From: Polysphondylium violaceum
Lineage: Eukaryota > Evosea > Eumycetozoa > Dictyosteliales > Dictyosteliaceae
NCBI GenBank assembly: GCA_000277445.1
Contig: AJWJ01000071.1
Location: 1 to 64,000 of the forward strand
Direction of reading: 5' to 3'
DNA length: 64,000 bases
A model generated the notes under the pieces. That model saw only the letters and a list, made by a program, of their open reading frames with translations, had not been told where the DNA came from and did not search any database. Each line of letters begins with the position of its first letter. The first letter of the stretch is position 1. Positions 1 to 11,963 of the stretch are shown piece by piece. A program made the position numbers and the translations under genes.

Positions 1-374
1 ATTTGAAATTCCAATTTTATTAAAAAAAAGAATTGAAATAATTTTTTGTTTAGATATCTTTTTTTATCTGGAAAGAGATATGTGTGTGTGAGATTTCGTT
101 TTTGTTTTATTTCAAAACAATGATGTTGTGGAAATTTGAATTTTATCGTTGCAGAAACTCCCGCCAAAAATTTTTATTTTTCAAAAAAAAAGTGCCTCAT
201 ATTTTTTTTATGATGTTGATCGATGAGAAAAAAAATACTTCCTTAAACAATATCATAATATCAACAAATTTTTGATAATTTAGATCTTTCTTTCTTCAAA
301 GCCTACCACTACTACTGTACTCTACTATCATCAACAATCAAGTGAGTGAGAGAGATAGAGGAAAAGATTGGAAA
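1..374. other. Left-edge intergenic/5' leader
   Basis: AT-rich sequence with no convincing coding frame. Its right end is presumably the promoter and leader of the FHA/bromodomain gene. The open frame reaching back to 342 begins with GTG, so I do not treat it as coding before the ATG at 375. Confidence 0.5.
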
Positions 375-2542
375 ATGGAAGTATTGAATGTCACTGACGA
401 ATTAAAGGAAAAAATGGTAATTACAAATAATAGTGCCAAGGGTGATATGGCTCCAAATATCAACACTAGTGCCAATAGCATTACTTTGTCGGCAGACTCT
501 GTTGACAATAGTCATAACAATAATGGAAAATCAAAATCAGGTGATACCACCCAAAGAGATTGTTATGCTCACATATATACATTTGAACGTGATGGTACAA
601 TGAATAAGAATGGAGCCCCAATGAAAAGAAAAGTCTATACCGTTGGAAGGTAATAAAATTTATAACATATTTATATCTAAATAAATACTAATATGATAAG
701 TAATAATAATAATAATATAGACGTGATGATAATGATCTTCAATTAAAAAGACCAGAAGTTAGAGGAAAGCATATATCAATTAAATATGATGGATCCAAAT
801 TTATTTTAGTTCCCTTGGTACCAATTCAGGTATCCGATACTATTAGACTCAATGGTATTCCATGGATTTATAAACCAACTGAATTGGTTGACAATGATAT
901 TATTTCAATTTGTGGTAGATCATTTAAAATCAAATTCAATGCTTCTGTTTCTCCCACTCCAAACAAAGATGAGCCAGAGGAATTTAATCCAGAACATCCT
1001 TGTATTTTAGATAGAATTCAAGAGTTATTAGAGAATTTAACTGATTTAGTGGCAAATAAAACCAAACCAACAATAGATAGACCTCGTTCACTATCAAAAC
1101 CAGTCTCTAAAGAAGTAGTCAAGAATTCAAATTTAAATTCAAATATAAATAACGATATTGATGTTAGTCCAATTAAATCAAAACCAGCAACCAAAACAAC
1201 TCCAATAGCAGAAGTTCCAATTCCAACCACCACAACAGCAACAATAAAAAAAACTACAACCACAGCAAAAATAACTATTCCTCCAAAAGGAAAGAATATT
1301 AGTATTGTAGCAACTGTACCAATAGAGACACCACCCACACTACCTACACCATCTACACCATCTACACCATCAACACCAAAAAGAAAATTAACACCTAAAG
1401 TTCAACCACCATCTGATTCTGATTCTTCTGAATCCTCTGAGTCTGAAAAAGAAGATCAAGTTGTTTCAAAATCAGCATTTGGCTCTGTCAAAAGAAAACC
1501 AACCAGCACCAGCAGTGTTAAATCTGTAAACAACCTCAACAAATCTGTAGAGATAGAAGTAGGAGATAAAATCAAAAAAGATAACAGAAGGTACATACCA
1601 ACAGAACCTAAAAGAAACTCTAAACCAGTCACCCACACAGTAGCCACATCAACTAAAAAACAACCAACTCAAATTCAAAGAAAACAACCAACACCTGTGA
1701 TAAAAGAAGAAGAAGAAGAAGAAGATGATGATGATGATGATGAGGAAAGTGAAGACGAAAAAGAGATTAAGAAAGAGATAAAGAAAGAGAAACATGTTGG
1801 CAAAAAAGAAAAAGGAGAGGAAATCGATATTAAACTCAGTACTCACCAAATCAAAGATATAAATAATGGTGTAAGAGGACTTGACAGAGAGACCGCTAAA
1901 TTATTAACAAATCTACTCAAAGAAGAAATGGTACCTAAACCAGCTGAATTGAATCAATTCCAAGCCAATATGGTCGTTGTCTTTGATGAAATTGAAAAAT
2001 TAAAGACCAATTTGGAAGTTGCTGAATATTTAGCGGAACCATTCAGAGTATTGCACAGACGTCCACATATGGATGCACAATTCCTCATTGAATATTATTC
2101 AAACATTACACCATTCTCATTAAGACTCATTCAATCAAGAGTTTATTCTCGAAAATATACAACTGTTAAAGAAATTTTTGAAGCTATTGATGTTTTAAGT
2201 TTAAATTGTATCTATTCAAATGTTGCATCCAATGAATTTGGTGCCAACTATTGTCTCTTGTCATTGTACCTCAGATACCACTTTGTTCAAGAAATGCAAA
2301 AACTTTTCAAAGGTAAAGTCATCAACAATGAACTTAAAAATTGTCAAGAGGCACTCAACAAGGGTTTAAAAGAATATAAAAAAGCTTCAAGAATCATTAT
2401 AACACATGAAGAAGAAGAAAATGTTGATGTAATTGATGAAAATGAAAAGGAAGTAAATGGAAATCAAGATAGTGAAGAGGAAGAATCAGATGGCGAAAGA
2501 GATCAAGAGCAAGAGGATGAGGAATCAGAAGAGGATGAATAA
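375..2542 (+). CDS. FHA domain plus bromodomain-like protein
   Basis: Two exons, 375..649 and 721..2542, joined in phase (GTAATA donor, ATAG acceptor); about 698 aa. The intron splits the FHA domain. Joined, the text reads YTVGR-RDDNDLQL...RGKHISI...LNG...DNDIISICGRSFKIKF (roughly aa 75-166), the FHA pattern with GR, the Arg/His of the phospho-Thr pocket region and the LNG turn. A Pro/Thr/Ser/Lys-rich linker and a Glu/Asp run follow. Around aa 525-620 there is a bromodomain-like stretch: AEPF...HRRPHMDAQFLIEYY, then YTTVKEIFEAID, LNCIYSN and a closing helix. The acetyl-lysine Asn would be the one in IYSN. The tail is acidic. FHA reads phospho-Thr and bromodomains read acetyl-Lys, so a nuclear chromatin role is inferred. 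The start is the first ATG; earlier in-frame codons lack ATG. Confidence 0.75.
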
Positions 2543-5335
2543 CAATTTTAATTTAATATTCAACACACCCACCAATGGTAATCAAATAAAAAGGATTAAT
2601 CATGTCATAATAAAATTCATTTTTATTTATTTAAAAAAAAAGAATAAGATGGCCTTTTGAAAACAAATCATTCTATTAATATAATGGATAATTTAAAAAT
2701 AGAGCCTTTTGATCAATTATAGTAATTTCATTTTTTTACAATCCTTTTTTCAAGATAAAATCTCAATCATGCGGGAAAAAAAAAAAAAATTAAGATATCT
2801 TTTGATCATCACACACTTTACCATTTATTTGAATGATTCTTTGAACATTAATAAGGAAGAGGCCTCTTTACAAATGTTAATCAGCAAATGATTAGAATTG
2901 TTTTCAGCTAAAAATAATTTCAAATTATCTCTATTCACTGGATAAAAACATGTTCACATAAACGGTATTGAAGTTAACAACGTTGTTGATTTACCAACAA
3001 TGCCTCAGGATGAAGATGATAGTAATATTAATTAAAGAGACAACACTATATTCGCACAATAATATCATCATCCCTAAACAACATTAAACATCATCACATC
3101 AAATAATATTTATTATTTATGTGTAAATATTATCTCTCAATCAATCAATTAATCAATCAACCATCACACGATTCACCAATAGGAATTTGATTTACCCTCT
3201 TATCAAAGGGATTTTTTGAAAAAAAAATAAAAAAAAATAAAAATAAATATTTTTTAAAAAAAAAAAATACCAATTGTCGAACGTGGAAAGATATCATTTT
3301 TGAGAGTGAGGAAAGAAAACTAAGCGCGCAGCGTCTAATAACACATAAACAATAATTACAATTATATTATTATTATTATTATTGGTATAGAGGGGTTATA
3401 CTAAACACCACCTTATCATACATGTAAGTGGAATTCAAATTCATTATTTGACCATTGTAAAAATTTGTGTCGATGTGGTTCACTCCAATACCACACACCC
3501 ACACATAATCAATCACTAAAAGACGAAACCCCAAGTCTCTTTTGAATTGTTGTTTTATTTCTTTTTGAATATATTCCTCATTTATTCGCATATCCAATCA
3601 ACAACAACATTTGGATGTTAAATAGTAGAGAGAAAAAAGGTACAATAGTATGTAGAATGTTGTAGATACCAATTTTAAAGACCCAGTCAATCTTGATTCT
3701 ATTGCGTGGTTGGTGTGATTGATTAATTAATCAACAAACACAACACCCACCACCTGTGGGGATACACCAATATCTATATAGATCATTGTATTGCTACTAC
3801 TTTTTATTTATTGGTGGGGAGGGTGTAGAGTATAGTCTATTGGATTTACTTCTATTGCGGTACTACTCAATACACCATCATAATGCTAGTGGTGTTTGTT
3901 ATCTTTTGTTTCCAAGTTGTATGTGTTTTGTTTGTTTCAACATCAATTTCACCATAATAATATAATAATAATAATAACAATAGTATTTGTTTTAAAGTGT
4001 GTGTGAGTGTATGTGGTTGCAATGAATGTGAACACACACCACACTATTTTTACTACTGCCACCATCATCACCACACCATCACCATCACCATACCATCACC
4101 ACCCAAATCAAAACACAACCAACCATCACCCACACACCCACACACACAATTATGATAATAAAGAGGCACACATGCATCTCTACTATAAATACTACTCCTC
4201 TTGATTCATAAACCAACCAGCCAACCAATTCAAATATAAAAATAACTCTCACACACATACACACACAATCTCAACACATTTCCATCACTTTTATTTTCTT
4301 ATGTGGTGTGTAAATAAGGAAGCCTATCAAGAATTAGAAAAACACAACAAAAAAAAAAAAAATAGAAACAACCAAAAAAAAAAAACGGAACAAAGAAAGA
4401 AAGATCATTTATATGTATTGTATTGTTTTTAGCCTAAAAAAATAATACTATCCTTTAGAAAATATAATATTCGTGTTTAAACTAAAACCACCACCGTATC
4501 ATCTTATCACTCAAAATTTTATTTATTTATTTATTAGAGCACAACGCACACACTATTTATTTCATTTCCGAGTTTATTTCATTTTACTAAATCAACTATA
4601 TCATCATCATTACTTTTAGAAAATATATTAATTATAGCAATCACCAAATCATAAATTATTTGAAAAACAAATTTTTTAAAAACTATAATTTAGAATTTTT
4701 GAATTTTGTTGTTGATCAATTTAAATATCCAACATCATAATAATAATAATAATTAAGCACAATAGTTTTATTTTTGTATATTAAAAATCATCATCAGTTC
4801 GGTCAAAGAGTGTATAATAATACAACATAAACTTCTTCTTTCCAACACAATATATTTTGTAAAAAAAAATTAAACAAATCTCTCCAACCAACAGCCAGAC
4901 ACACACACAACACTACCAACAGTATACTAAAGTTTGATCAGGTTAAAAAGAAGAACAAATATTTACAACAATTGTGATATCTCTCTTGTTAAAACAGAGA
5001 TTAAAGTGAGTACTCTCAACCAAATAAAAAAAAAATCACACCCACCACACACACCCTCCCACCACAATCACATATTAATATCAAATCAATCAATCACCAT
5101 ATTGAATTATATTGTATTGTATTGTATTGTTTTTTTTTTTTTTTATCATTTATTATCATACACAACAACACTCACACCTCCTAGTATTAATAACAACAGT
5201 AGTAGAATAGTGATAATAACAACAGTAATAACAAAATAATAATAATAATTATTTTATTTTTTTTTTAATTTTTTTCAGCACACTAAAAATTCATTCACTA
5301 ATTTTTATTAAAAAAAAAAAAAACTAGTTTTTATT
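2543..5335. other. Long intergenic region and PP2C leader
   Basis: About 2.8 kb without an intact gene: homopolymer A/T runs, CA/CAC-rich stretches (about 4000-4150) and ATT/AAT repeats. A short coding-like patch with in-frame stops lies at about 2840-3035 (see findings). The right end is the leader of the PP2C gene and holds a possible leader intron. Confidence 0.6.
5006..5278 (+). other. Possible 5'-UTR intron of the PP2C gene
   Basis: A GTGAGT donor at 5006 is followed by AT-rich sequence ending in a long T tract and CAG at 5276-5278, only 57 bases before the PP2C start codon. It has the look of a leader intron. The upstream exon is non-coding as far as I can tell. Transcript data would decide. 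Confidence 0.4.
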
Positions 5336-8242
5336 ATGATTAAAGGTATCAGTGTACCTTCAGTAGCGTCAGGGTCAGTGAATGGTATTGATGATAATAG
5401 ATATATGTTAACAACAAATCAGGAAAGTTTGAATAGTATTGATGAAGACGATAGCTCATCAACATCTTCTCTAGAGGATCTTTCAGAAGGCGAAGAGGAT
5501 ACCAACACCACCACTACTACCAGTGAAAAACACAAACATAATACACATACATCAACATCAACTTTATCAGCTGCATCATCAGCAACATTATCTAATAAAC
5601 CATCCTTGTATAATAATAACAATAGTAATAGTAATACTAGTGATCAACCTACTACTTTAACAACATCAAATAATAACAACAATAATAGTGGTATTAGTAA
5701 TAGTAGTGACAAGATTATAATTACAAACACAACTACAACCACCACCACGACAACTACAACCACACAAATACCAAGAGCAAGACACGTATATAGAAATCCC
5801 ATTACTTTGGTTGAGGAATTTAGTGTAGCGTCATCTTTATCCTCCTATACAGACGAGAGTAGTTGTTCATTGTCTACCGAAAATATATTCTCTGTAATCA
5901 AAGACATTGAAGACACAATCAATTTGTTTGCAGACGTTATTATAGAAGACAAACCAGCAAGAAAACTATCCATTTCAGCATCATCCATTCCACTACCATT
6001 GCTAACCAATCCATCATCACTCGTTTCACCCATTACATTGTCTTGTTCAGCTCCATCCTTACCAGGCATGGCATCGCCCACCATCACATCAAATATGACA
6101 AGTTTAAATAGTTTAGAATCTTTAATTCCACCACTCGATCAACAAGATACAGTGAATAGTAATTTAGAGATTTACAATGTTGTCAATACTAATAGCAGTA
6201 GTAATAATAATAGCAATAATATTAATAATAATAACAATACTACAACCACTACAACCACTACATCAACAACTACAACAACAACCACAACTACTACATCATC
6301 AACACCCAATAAAAAATATAATAATGGATATGGTAGTCTTTCTAAATCTAAAAATTATTTTGGCTTTAAAAAGAGAAGTAAAAAACATCAAAAAACACTT
6401 TCATCACCCGAAAGTTTTGTAAATAGTGATTCAACAGAAAATTTTGTAACAATAATTCCACCAACATCATCGTCATCATCATCATCGACAACAACAACAT
6501 CATCATCATCAACCAATTCTGCTCCTTTGGCAGAGGAAAAAAAAGATAAAAAAGAAAGAAAAGTTAAAAAGGTACTAAGTCAACTTAAACAAGAGAGATT
6601 AGAGAGAAAAGAGGAAAAGAAATTAAAAGAAGAAGAGAAAAAAGAGAAAAAGAAAGAGATTAAAGAGAAAAAGAAAAAGTTAAAAGAAGAAAAAGAAAAA
6701 GAACATAGTAATAGTAGTAGTAATATTGATTCTCAAATTTCATCGTCATCGTCAACTCCAAAATCTACAAATGATAGTCCAAATAACATTAATAACAACA
6801 ATAATAATACTGATTTATATAAACCAATTTCACCTCCTGAATTAAATTTAGATCCAACAAATAGTAATAGTAATAATAGTAATAATAACACAACCACAAC
6901 TACCACTACAACAACAAACACTACACCATCAAAACGTTTTGAATCACCAATATTGGCAAGTGAATCACCATCTTTTGATGTAGATTCACATTTTTATTCA
7001 TCTTCATTACCAGCATTTTCTTCAATGGCACCATTGGAAAATGGTATGGATGAAGATCAACCATTTGGATCATTTGACGAAGATTCATTGCCTAGAGGTG
7101 GTAGAGGTAGAAGTAATGCATTTTATATGAAAGGACCACCAACCATGGTCAATGGCGAATTTAAAATATCAAAACCAACGCCACCACCCATTGTACAAAA
7201 TAATACACTACCCAAAGAGTCAAATTCATTGATTTCCAAGCCAGTTAGTTTATTCTCAAAACTCAGAAAACAAAATAGCAACGGAAACAATCAAAAGCTC
7301 AAAGATGAAAAGAAATCATTGGACAGTTTAAATAATTCAAAAGACAGCAACAACAACAACAGCAGCAAAGAAAACCTCGCCCAATTGGCCAACGCCAAAG
7401 ATAAGGAGGCCGCAGCAAATATATACAACAAAGTGGTCAAGGGCAATTCATCGAGATTTATTGTAGGCTTTGCAGACACGATTGGCAGAAGACCCAATAT
7501 GGAGGACGAGTCGATCATTTACGGCAGTTTTAGAGGCAAGCCCGATGAAGACTACTTTGCACTATTTGACGGTCACGGTGGCGCAGAGGCAGCAGGTATT
7601 GCCTCGACAGAGCTCCACAAATTCCTCCACGATAAACTTAAACACAACTCGTCAAATCCCGTCAAATGTCTCAAAGAGTCTTTTTCATTGACCCATCAAC
7701 TCATCACCGATCGTGGTGTTAGAGGCGGTACCACTGCAGTCGTTGCCCTGTTTATTGGTAAAAAGGGCTATATCGCAAATGTTGGTGATTCTCGAGCGGT
7801 GCTTTGTCGTGATGGTATTGCAGTTCGTGTGTCACTCGATCACAAACCAAATGTGCCCAAAGAGGAAGAAAGAATCAAATCACTGGGCGGCACCGTGATC
7901 ACTACATGCAATGCTGCTGGTGTCTCTACGTCGAGAGTCAATGGTCAGTTGGCCGTGTCTCGTGCTCTTGGTGACAGTTTTCTCAATCCGTTTGTATCAC
8001 CAGAACCCGATATTCACGGTCCAATCAATTTAGAGACTCATATAAAAAATCAATTTATGATTATCGCCTGCGATGGTATTTGGGATGTAATATCCGATGA
8101 GGAAGCAGTTAGTATTACAGCTCCGATTGCAGACCCAGAAAAAGCATGTATAAAACTAAGAGAACAAGCTTTTATTAGAGGTAGTACTGATAATATTAGT
8201 GTATTAGTCATTAGATTTCCACCTTTTCTAGAAGACATATAA
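5336..8242 (+). CDS. PP2C-type Ser/Thr protein phosphatase with long low-complexity N-terminus
   Basis: A single exon of 968 aa. The catalytic PPM/PP2C domain fills about aa 703-965. Metal-site motifs are intact: RRPNMEDE, FDGHGG, GGTTAVVAL, ANVGDSRAV, LAVSRALGD, IACDGIWDV and STDNISVLV, so a Mn/Mg-dependent Ser/Thr phosphatase is expected to be active. The first 700 residues are Ser/Thr/Asn runs with a Lys/Glu-rich charged helix around aa 400-460 (KEERKVKK, KEEKKLKEEE). They contain no domain I recognise and presumably serve localisation or regulation. The catalytic exon part is visibly less AT-rich than the repeats before it. D. discoideum has PP2Cs of similar length and layout, so this is probably an orthologue of one of them. 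It is not spalten: there is no G-alpha domain. Confidence 0.92.
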   Translation: MIKGISVPSVASGSVNGIDDNRYMLTTNQESLNSIDEDDSSSTSSLEDLSEGEEDTNTTTTTSEKHKHNTHTSTSTLSAASSATLSNKPSLYNNNNSNSNTSDQPTTLTTSNNNNNNSGISNSSDKIIITNTTTTTTTTTTTTQIPRARHVYRNPITLVEEFSVASSLSSYTDESSCSLSTENIFSVIKDIEDTINLFADVIIEDKPARKLSISASSIPLPLLTNPSSLVSPITLSCSAPSLPGMASPTITSNMTSLNSLESLIPPLDQQDTVNSNLEIYNVVNTNSSSNNNSNNINNNNNTTTTTTTTSTTTTTTTTTTSSTPNKKYNNGYGSLSKSKNYFGFKKRSKKHQKTLSSPESFVNSDSTENFVTIIPPTSSSSSSSTTTTSSSSTNSAPLAEEKKDKKERKVKKVLSQLKQERLERKEEKKLKEEEKKEKKKEIKEKKKKLKEEKEKEHSNSSSNIDSQISSSSSTPKSTNDSPNNINNNNNNTDLYKPISPPELNLDPTNSNSNNSNNNTTTTTTTTTNTTPSKRFESPILASESPSFDVDSHFYSSSLPAFSSMAPLENGMDEDQPFGSFDEDSLPRGGRGRSNAFYMKGPPTMVNGEFKISKPTPPPIVQNNTLPKESNSLISKPVSLFSKLRKQNSNGNNQKLKDEKKSLDSLNNSKDSNNNNSSKENLAQLANAKDKEAAANIYNKVVKGNSSRFIVGFADTIGRRPNMEDESIIYGSFRGKPDEDYFALFDGHGGAEAAGIASTELHKFLHDKLKHNSSNPVKCLKESFSLTHQLITDRGVRGGTTAVVALFIGKKGYIANVGDSRAVLCRDGIAVRVSLDHKPNVPKEEERIKSLGGTVITTCNAAGVSTSRVNGQLAVSRALGDSFLNPFVSPEPDIHGPINLETHIKNQFMIIACDGIWDVISDEEAVSITAPIADPEKACIKLREQAFIRGSTDNISVLVIRFPPFLEDI

Positions 8243-10758
8243 GAAACATTTTAAATAATAAAAAATAATAAAAAAATATATATATATTATATAATGTGTA
8301 TATTTTTTTCTATATATTAAAAAAAGATATGATTATTTTATCTATTTCCTTTATAGTTTTGGAAATTCAAAAGAAATTCATCAAATCTCAAAGATTTTAT
8401 ATAAATAGGTTCTAGAGTTTTATTCAAAATTTGTAAAAATGAAATCATCATTTTTGGAGATACCATGTACTATAATTCATATTACAAAAACATATTCTAT
8501 AAAACTATAATTATTTTAGTTTATTAGAAAATATTTGAAGAATACCTTTATTGTGATCACCCCAATAAGAGCCTGATTGAAAAAAAAAAACCTCATATAC
8601 AAAATAATCAACAAACACAATAATTGTGTGAAAAGTGGAAATCTTTAGAAAAAAAAAAAAAATCAAAAAAGATTTAATCATCTCAACCCCCAAATGAAAA
8701 TACATATTTTAAAAAAAGAATAGATCTAAAACTACAATGTTTGAGCTGTAGAAATTTAAAAGGATATGGTTTAAAAATAAATTAAACTAAACCTATATTT
8801 GAGTTGTTACTAAATAAAACATATGCTCATTTCCTCAAATAATTGGCTTGAAATCAAAAAAAAATAGATTCAAGAGGATGCTGTTGTTGGGTAGAATAGA
8901 ATCCTGTTGTTTCAACAATCCACCTCATCTCCATTGCAGGTAGACTCATTACCAGATGCACCACATTCTCACAACAGTTTGTGGTTTGATATTGATTGAA
9001 AGAACCAATAGAATATAAATTTAAAAATAATTGTGCTTTGTGCTCAAAGTACTAATATTAACACAAGATAAAGTCTGCACCACCACTATCAATCACACAA
9101 CAAAAATAGAGAAAACAATATTACAATTGCAACGAACAATAAAAAGGAGAGTATGCCTCAGTGGTGCACCACACCAGCACCCCACACCCCATTCGTCTCT
9201 CCTTGAAATATGGTTCTGTTTTGAATAGTTTTAGTGATTATAGCTCCCCAACTAAAGTTTATAGAAGAAAATTTATTTAAAGGTTCTAATCGAAAATAAT
9301 CACACAGATATACGGAAGATTATTGATTTAGAGTTATTTTTAAACCTTTGAAAGAGATGTGATTGATCACTTTTTAAATATCTAAATCATTTTTTTGAAA
9401 AATAAAATATTAATAATCTGATGCAACAGAGATGAAAAAAAAATTCAGAAAATTTTAAAATCACCCCAAACGTTGATTGTGTTGTTGAGAGAAAAATAAA
9501 AAATACTATGACACAATCCTTCTCCAAATACCCACACACTAGGGTGTGGTGTTACAGATTAAAGGCATATAAAATGTCGTTAAGAAAAAATGATTAATCA
9601 GTTGATTTAATAAAATGAAGCAAACGACTTTTCATCAACACTATGAATCAACTGCTCTACATGTAAAAAAACATGTTTTAAGAATGAAGAAAAAAAAAAA
9701 ATAGTAAAGGCATTTTAAAACAGTTGATTTAAAATCAAAAAAAGGGAGCAAAAGAATGAGAGAGTAAGATTTATTTTTCAAAAATTCCTCTTTTTTACAA
9801 AACTCACACAACATAAACATCCCACCCACCCCTCTCTCTTTGGTGTTGAGTGTAAAATTTACCTATCATGGAAAAACTCATCCATCACTTAAGGAGGCCC
9901 CATTAAAAATTTTGCAAAAAAAAAATAAAAATCAAAAAAAGTTTTTGTAAATTGACTACCCTCACTTTGGAAAAACTTGGCATTGCTTCATTTTAAAGAG
10001 AGAGGATGTGATCTCAAAAACAACAACTGACCACATTGGAGGTGCGTATCAGGGCACCCAATAACATAATCTTGGTGTTCATCCTTTGAGCTCTCGATCC
10101 TTTTTATTCAATTATTACCAATTATTTATTTTATTTTATTTATATTATTTTTTTCTTTTTTCTATGTATTTGTGTGTTTTGTTTCTCAAGTATTTAAATC
10201 AACAACTTTGTGGTTTAATTCCATCGATAACACAACTACAATCAACAACAACAAACACAATATTAATATTGTCAACAATAAAATATTAATATACCCCAAT
10301 CAACATCACCAACCAACCTATTTACACACAATACCCCCTCATCAATTCACACAATACCCCATCTACACTCTATAGAATCTCATTTTATAGCTCCACTAAA
10401 TCTCTCGTGTGTGTGTGTGTTTTTAAGTTTTTTTTTTCAATCAATTTTTTGTAATTTTTTTTTAAATTAAATTTTTTCATTTAAATTTAAAAAATTATTT
10501 TTAGCAATTGTTGATTAATAATAATTCACTGTTGATAACCAAACATATAATCAACTGTTTTTCACACCAATAATCCTGTATATTATCATATTTAATTAAT
10601 AAATAATTTATTTATTTTATTTATTCCTTGTTGTATTATCATCACTTTTTGTACCATATAAAAACCAATCACCTTTTTCAAAGAAAAAAGTAAAAATCCC
10701 TGTATTATTTTTTTGCCAAAACAAAAATCCTTGTAAATTAAATTAAAAACAAATTAAA
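8243..10758. other. Intergenic region, about 2.5 kb
   Basis: Mostly AT-rich homopolymer and simple sequence. Two less AT-rich islands stand out: about 8877-8990, and 9140-9205, which holds nested inverted repeats (see findings). The right end is the promoter and leader of the seven-span membrane protein. No intact gene is supported. Confidence 0.6.
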
Positions 10759-11757
10759 ATGTCAACAACTACTACTGTCGATGTTTCTCAATGTTACTGC
10801 GATCCTTCAACTCCCTGGGGTTACGATTGCCACGAGTCTGGATGTCGTGCATATGCAGCTGTGTTTTTCCTCTTCTTTTTCGGTATGACCATCGAGTGTG
10901 GCAGAAGATTATGGATTTTGAGAAAGAATTACAAAACTGCCACTTTTATTAGTTTGGCCCAATTGGGTGGGGCTGGTTTTTTCTTTTCGATTAGACACAT
11001 TTTGTTGATGGCCAAAGTTAGAGAAGTCTTTTCATTGGGTTTCTTTTTATTGTTTTCCATTGCCTTTATCATTTCCTCGTATCTCTGGATTCTTATCGTT
11101 TGGTGCAACATTATTATCCAAGTAAATTTCTCTAAAGCCATTCAAAGAATCTTGCCAATCATCCGTTACTTTATCATTTTCCTCAATGTTTCCCTCTTTA
11201 TTGGTTTCACCATTGGTGTTGCCATCTACTGGCCATGGCAAGCAACCAACATTTGGATTGCTATTTATGTATTTTCTGAAGCCATCCTTTTCTTTATCCT
11301 CGGTTTCTTGATCTGGAGAGATTACAATGAAGTCAGCCACATTTCCGCTCACGGTAAAATGGCCGAAGAAACCTACAAAAAAGTCAAAAAAGTCACCAAA
11401 CTTGCCATCTATGCCATTGCTTCCTCTATCTTGGTAGCTGTTTACTTATGGGCTGGTTCCATGTGGCATCCAACCAATGACGGTGAAAATGTTCTCTGGT
11501 TATTCATCCAAAGAGGTACTCTATGTCTTATGATGGTTTCCATGTTGATCTGTTTGACTCCACCAACAAACCTCAAAAAACAAAATGGTGAGACCGCCAC
11601 TCAAACCACAAAATCCTCCAAATTCACCACCAAAATGAGAGATTTGGCCTTTTCCAAAGACGATGAATCTGATGATGGTGACGTTGAAAAGGGTGCCACT
11701 CCAGGTAATGGTGAAGATAAAGTTGTCTCTGTTTCACAAGGTACCTCTAATGCCTAA
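10759..11757 (+). CDS. Seven-span membrane protein, family not identified
   Basis: Single exon, 332 aa. I count seven hydrophobic spans between aa 30 and 275. The start includes a short Cys-rich lumenal or extracellular stretch (CYCDPS...YDCHESGC) and there is a charged, soluble C-terminal tail of about 60 aa with Lys/Thr and Asp/Glu clusters. No signal peptide is apparent. Short loops and a seven-helix layout allow a GPCR-like or THH1/TOM1/TOM3-like protein, but I cannot see a diagnostic motif, so the function is left open. It is not inverted or truncated. It converges on the pyrophosphatase gene, with 206 bases between the two stop codons. Confidence 0.8.
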   Translation: MSTTTTVDVSQCYCDPSTPWGYDCHESGCRAYAAVFFLFFFGMTIECGRRLWILRKNYKTATFISLAQLGGAGFFFSIRHILLMAKVREVFSLGFFLLFSIAFIISSYLWILIVWCNIIIQVNFSKAIQRILPIIRYFIIFLNVSLFIGFTIGVAIYWPWQATNIWIAIYVFSEAILFFILGFLIWRDYNEVSHISAHGKMAEETYKKVKKVTKLAIYAIASSILVAVYLWAGSMWHPTNDGENVLWLFIQRGTLCLMMVSMLICLTPPTNLKKQNGETATQTTKSSKFTTKMRDLAFSKDDESDDGDVEKGATPGNGEDKVVSVSQGTSNA

Positions 11758-11963
11758 GCATTTGTTTTAAATCCAAAAGAAAGAAAAAAAAAAAAAAAGA
11801 ATAAAAAAAAAAGCTAACACCTGTTTTCAATTTCCCTGTTTTATAGTAGTAATAATATATAATAATTGTATATTTCATATATATTTCAACTTTTAAATAA
11901 AGTATAAATGTATTTTTCGATTTTTTAAAAACATTCCTTTGGTCTATTTTATTTGTGTGTTGA

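Noticed and set aside
342-374. Extension of the FHA/bromodomain frame to 342
   Set aside because: It begins with GTG; the first ATG in frame is at 375, and the extra residues are not needed for any domain.
3379-3597. 72-codon minus-strand frame in the 2.5-5.3 kb spacer
   Set aside because: No domain, no partner exon, AT-driven composition, and its start overlaps simple repeats.
3756-4204. Two short plus-strand frames rich in His, Thr and Tyr
   Set aside because: They are translations of CA/CAC and ATT repeats.
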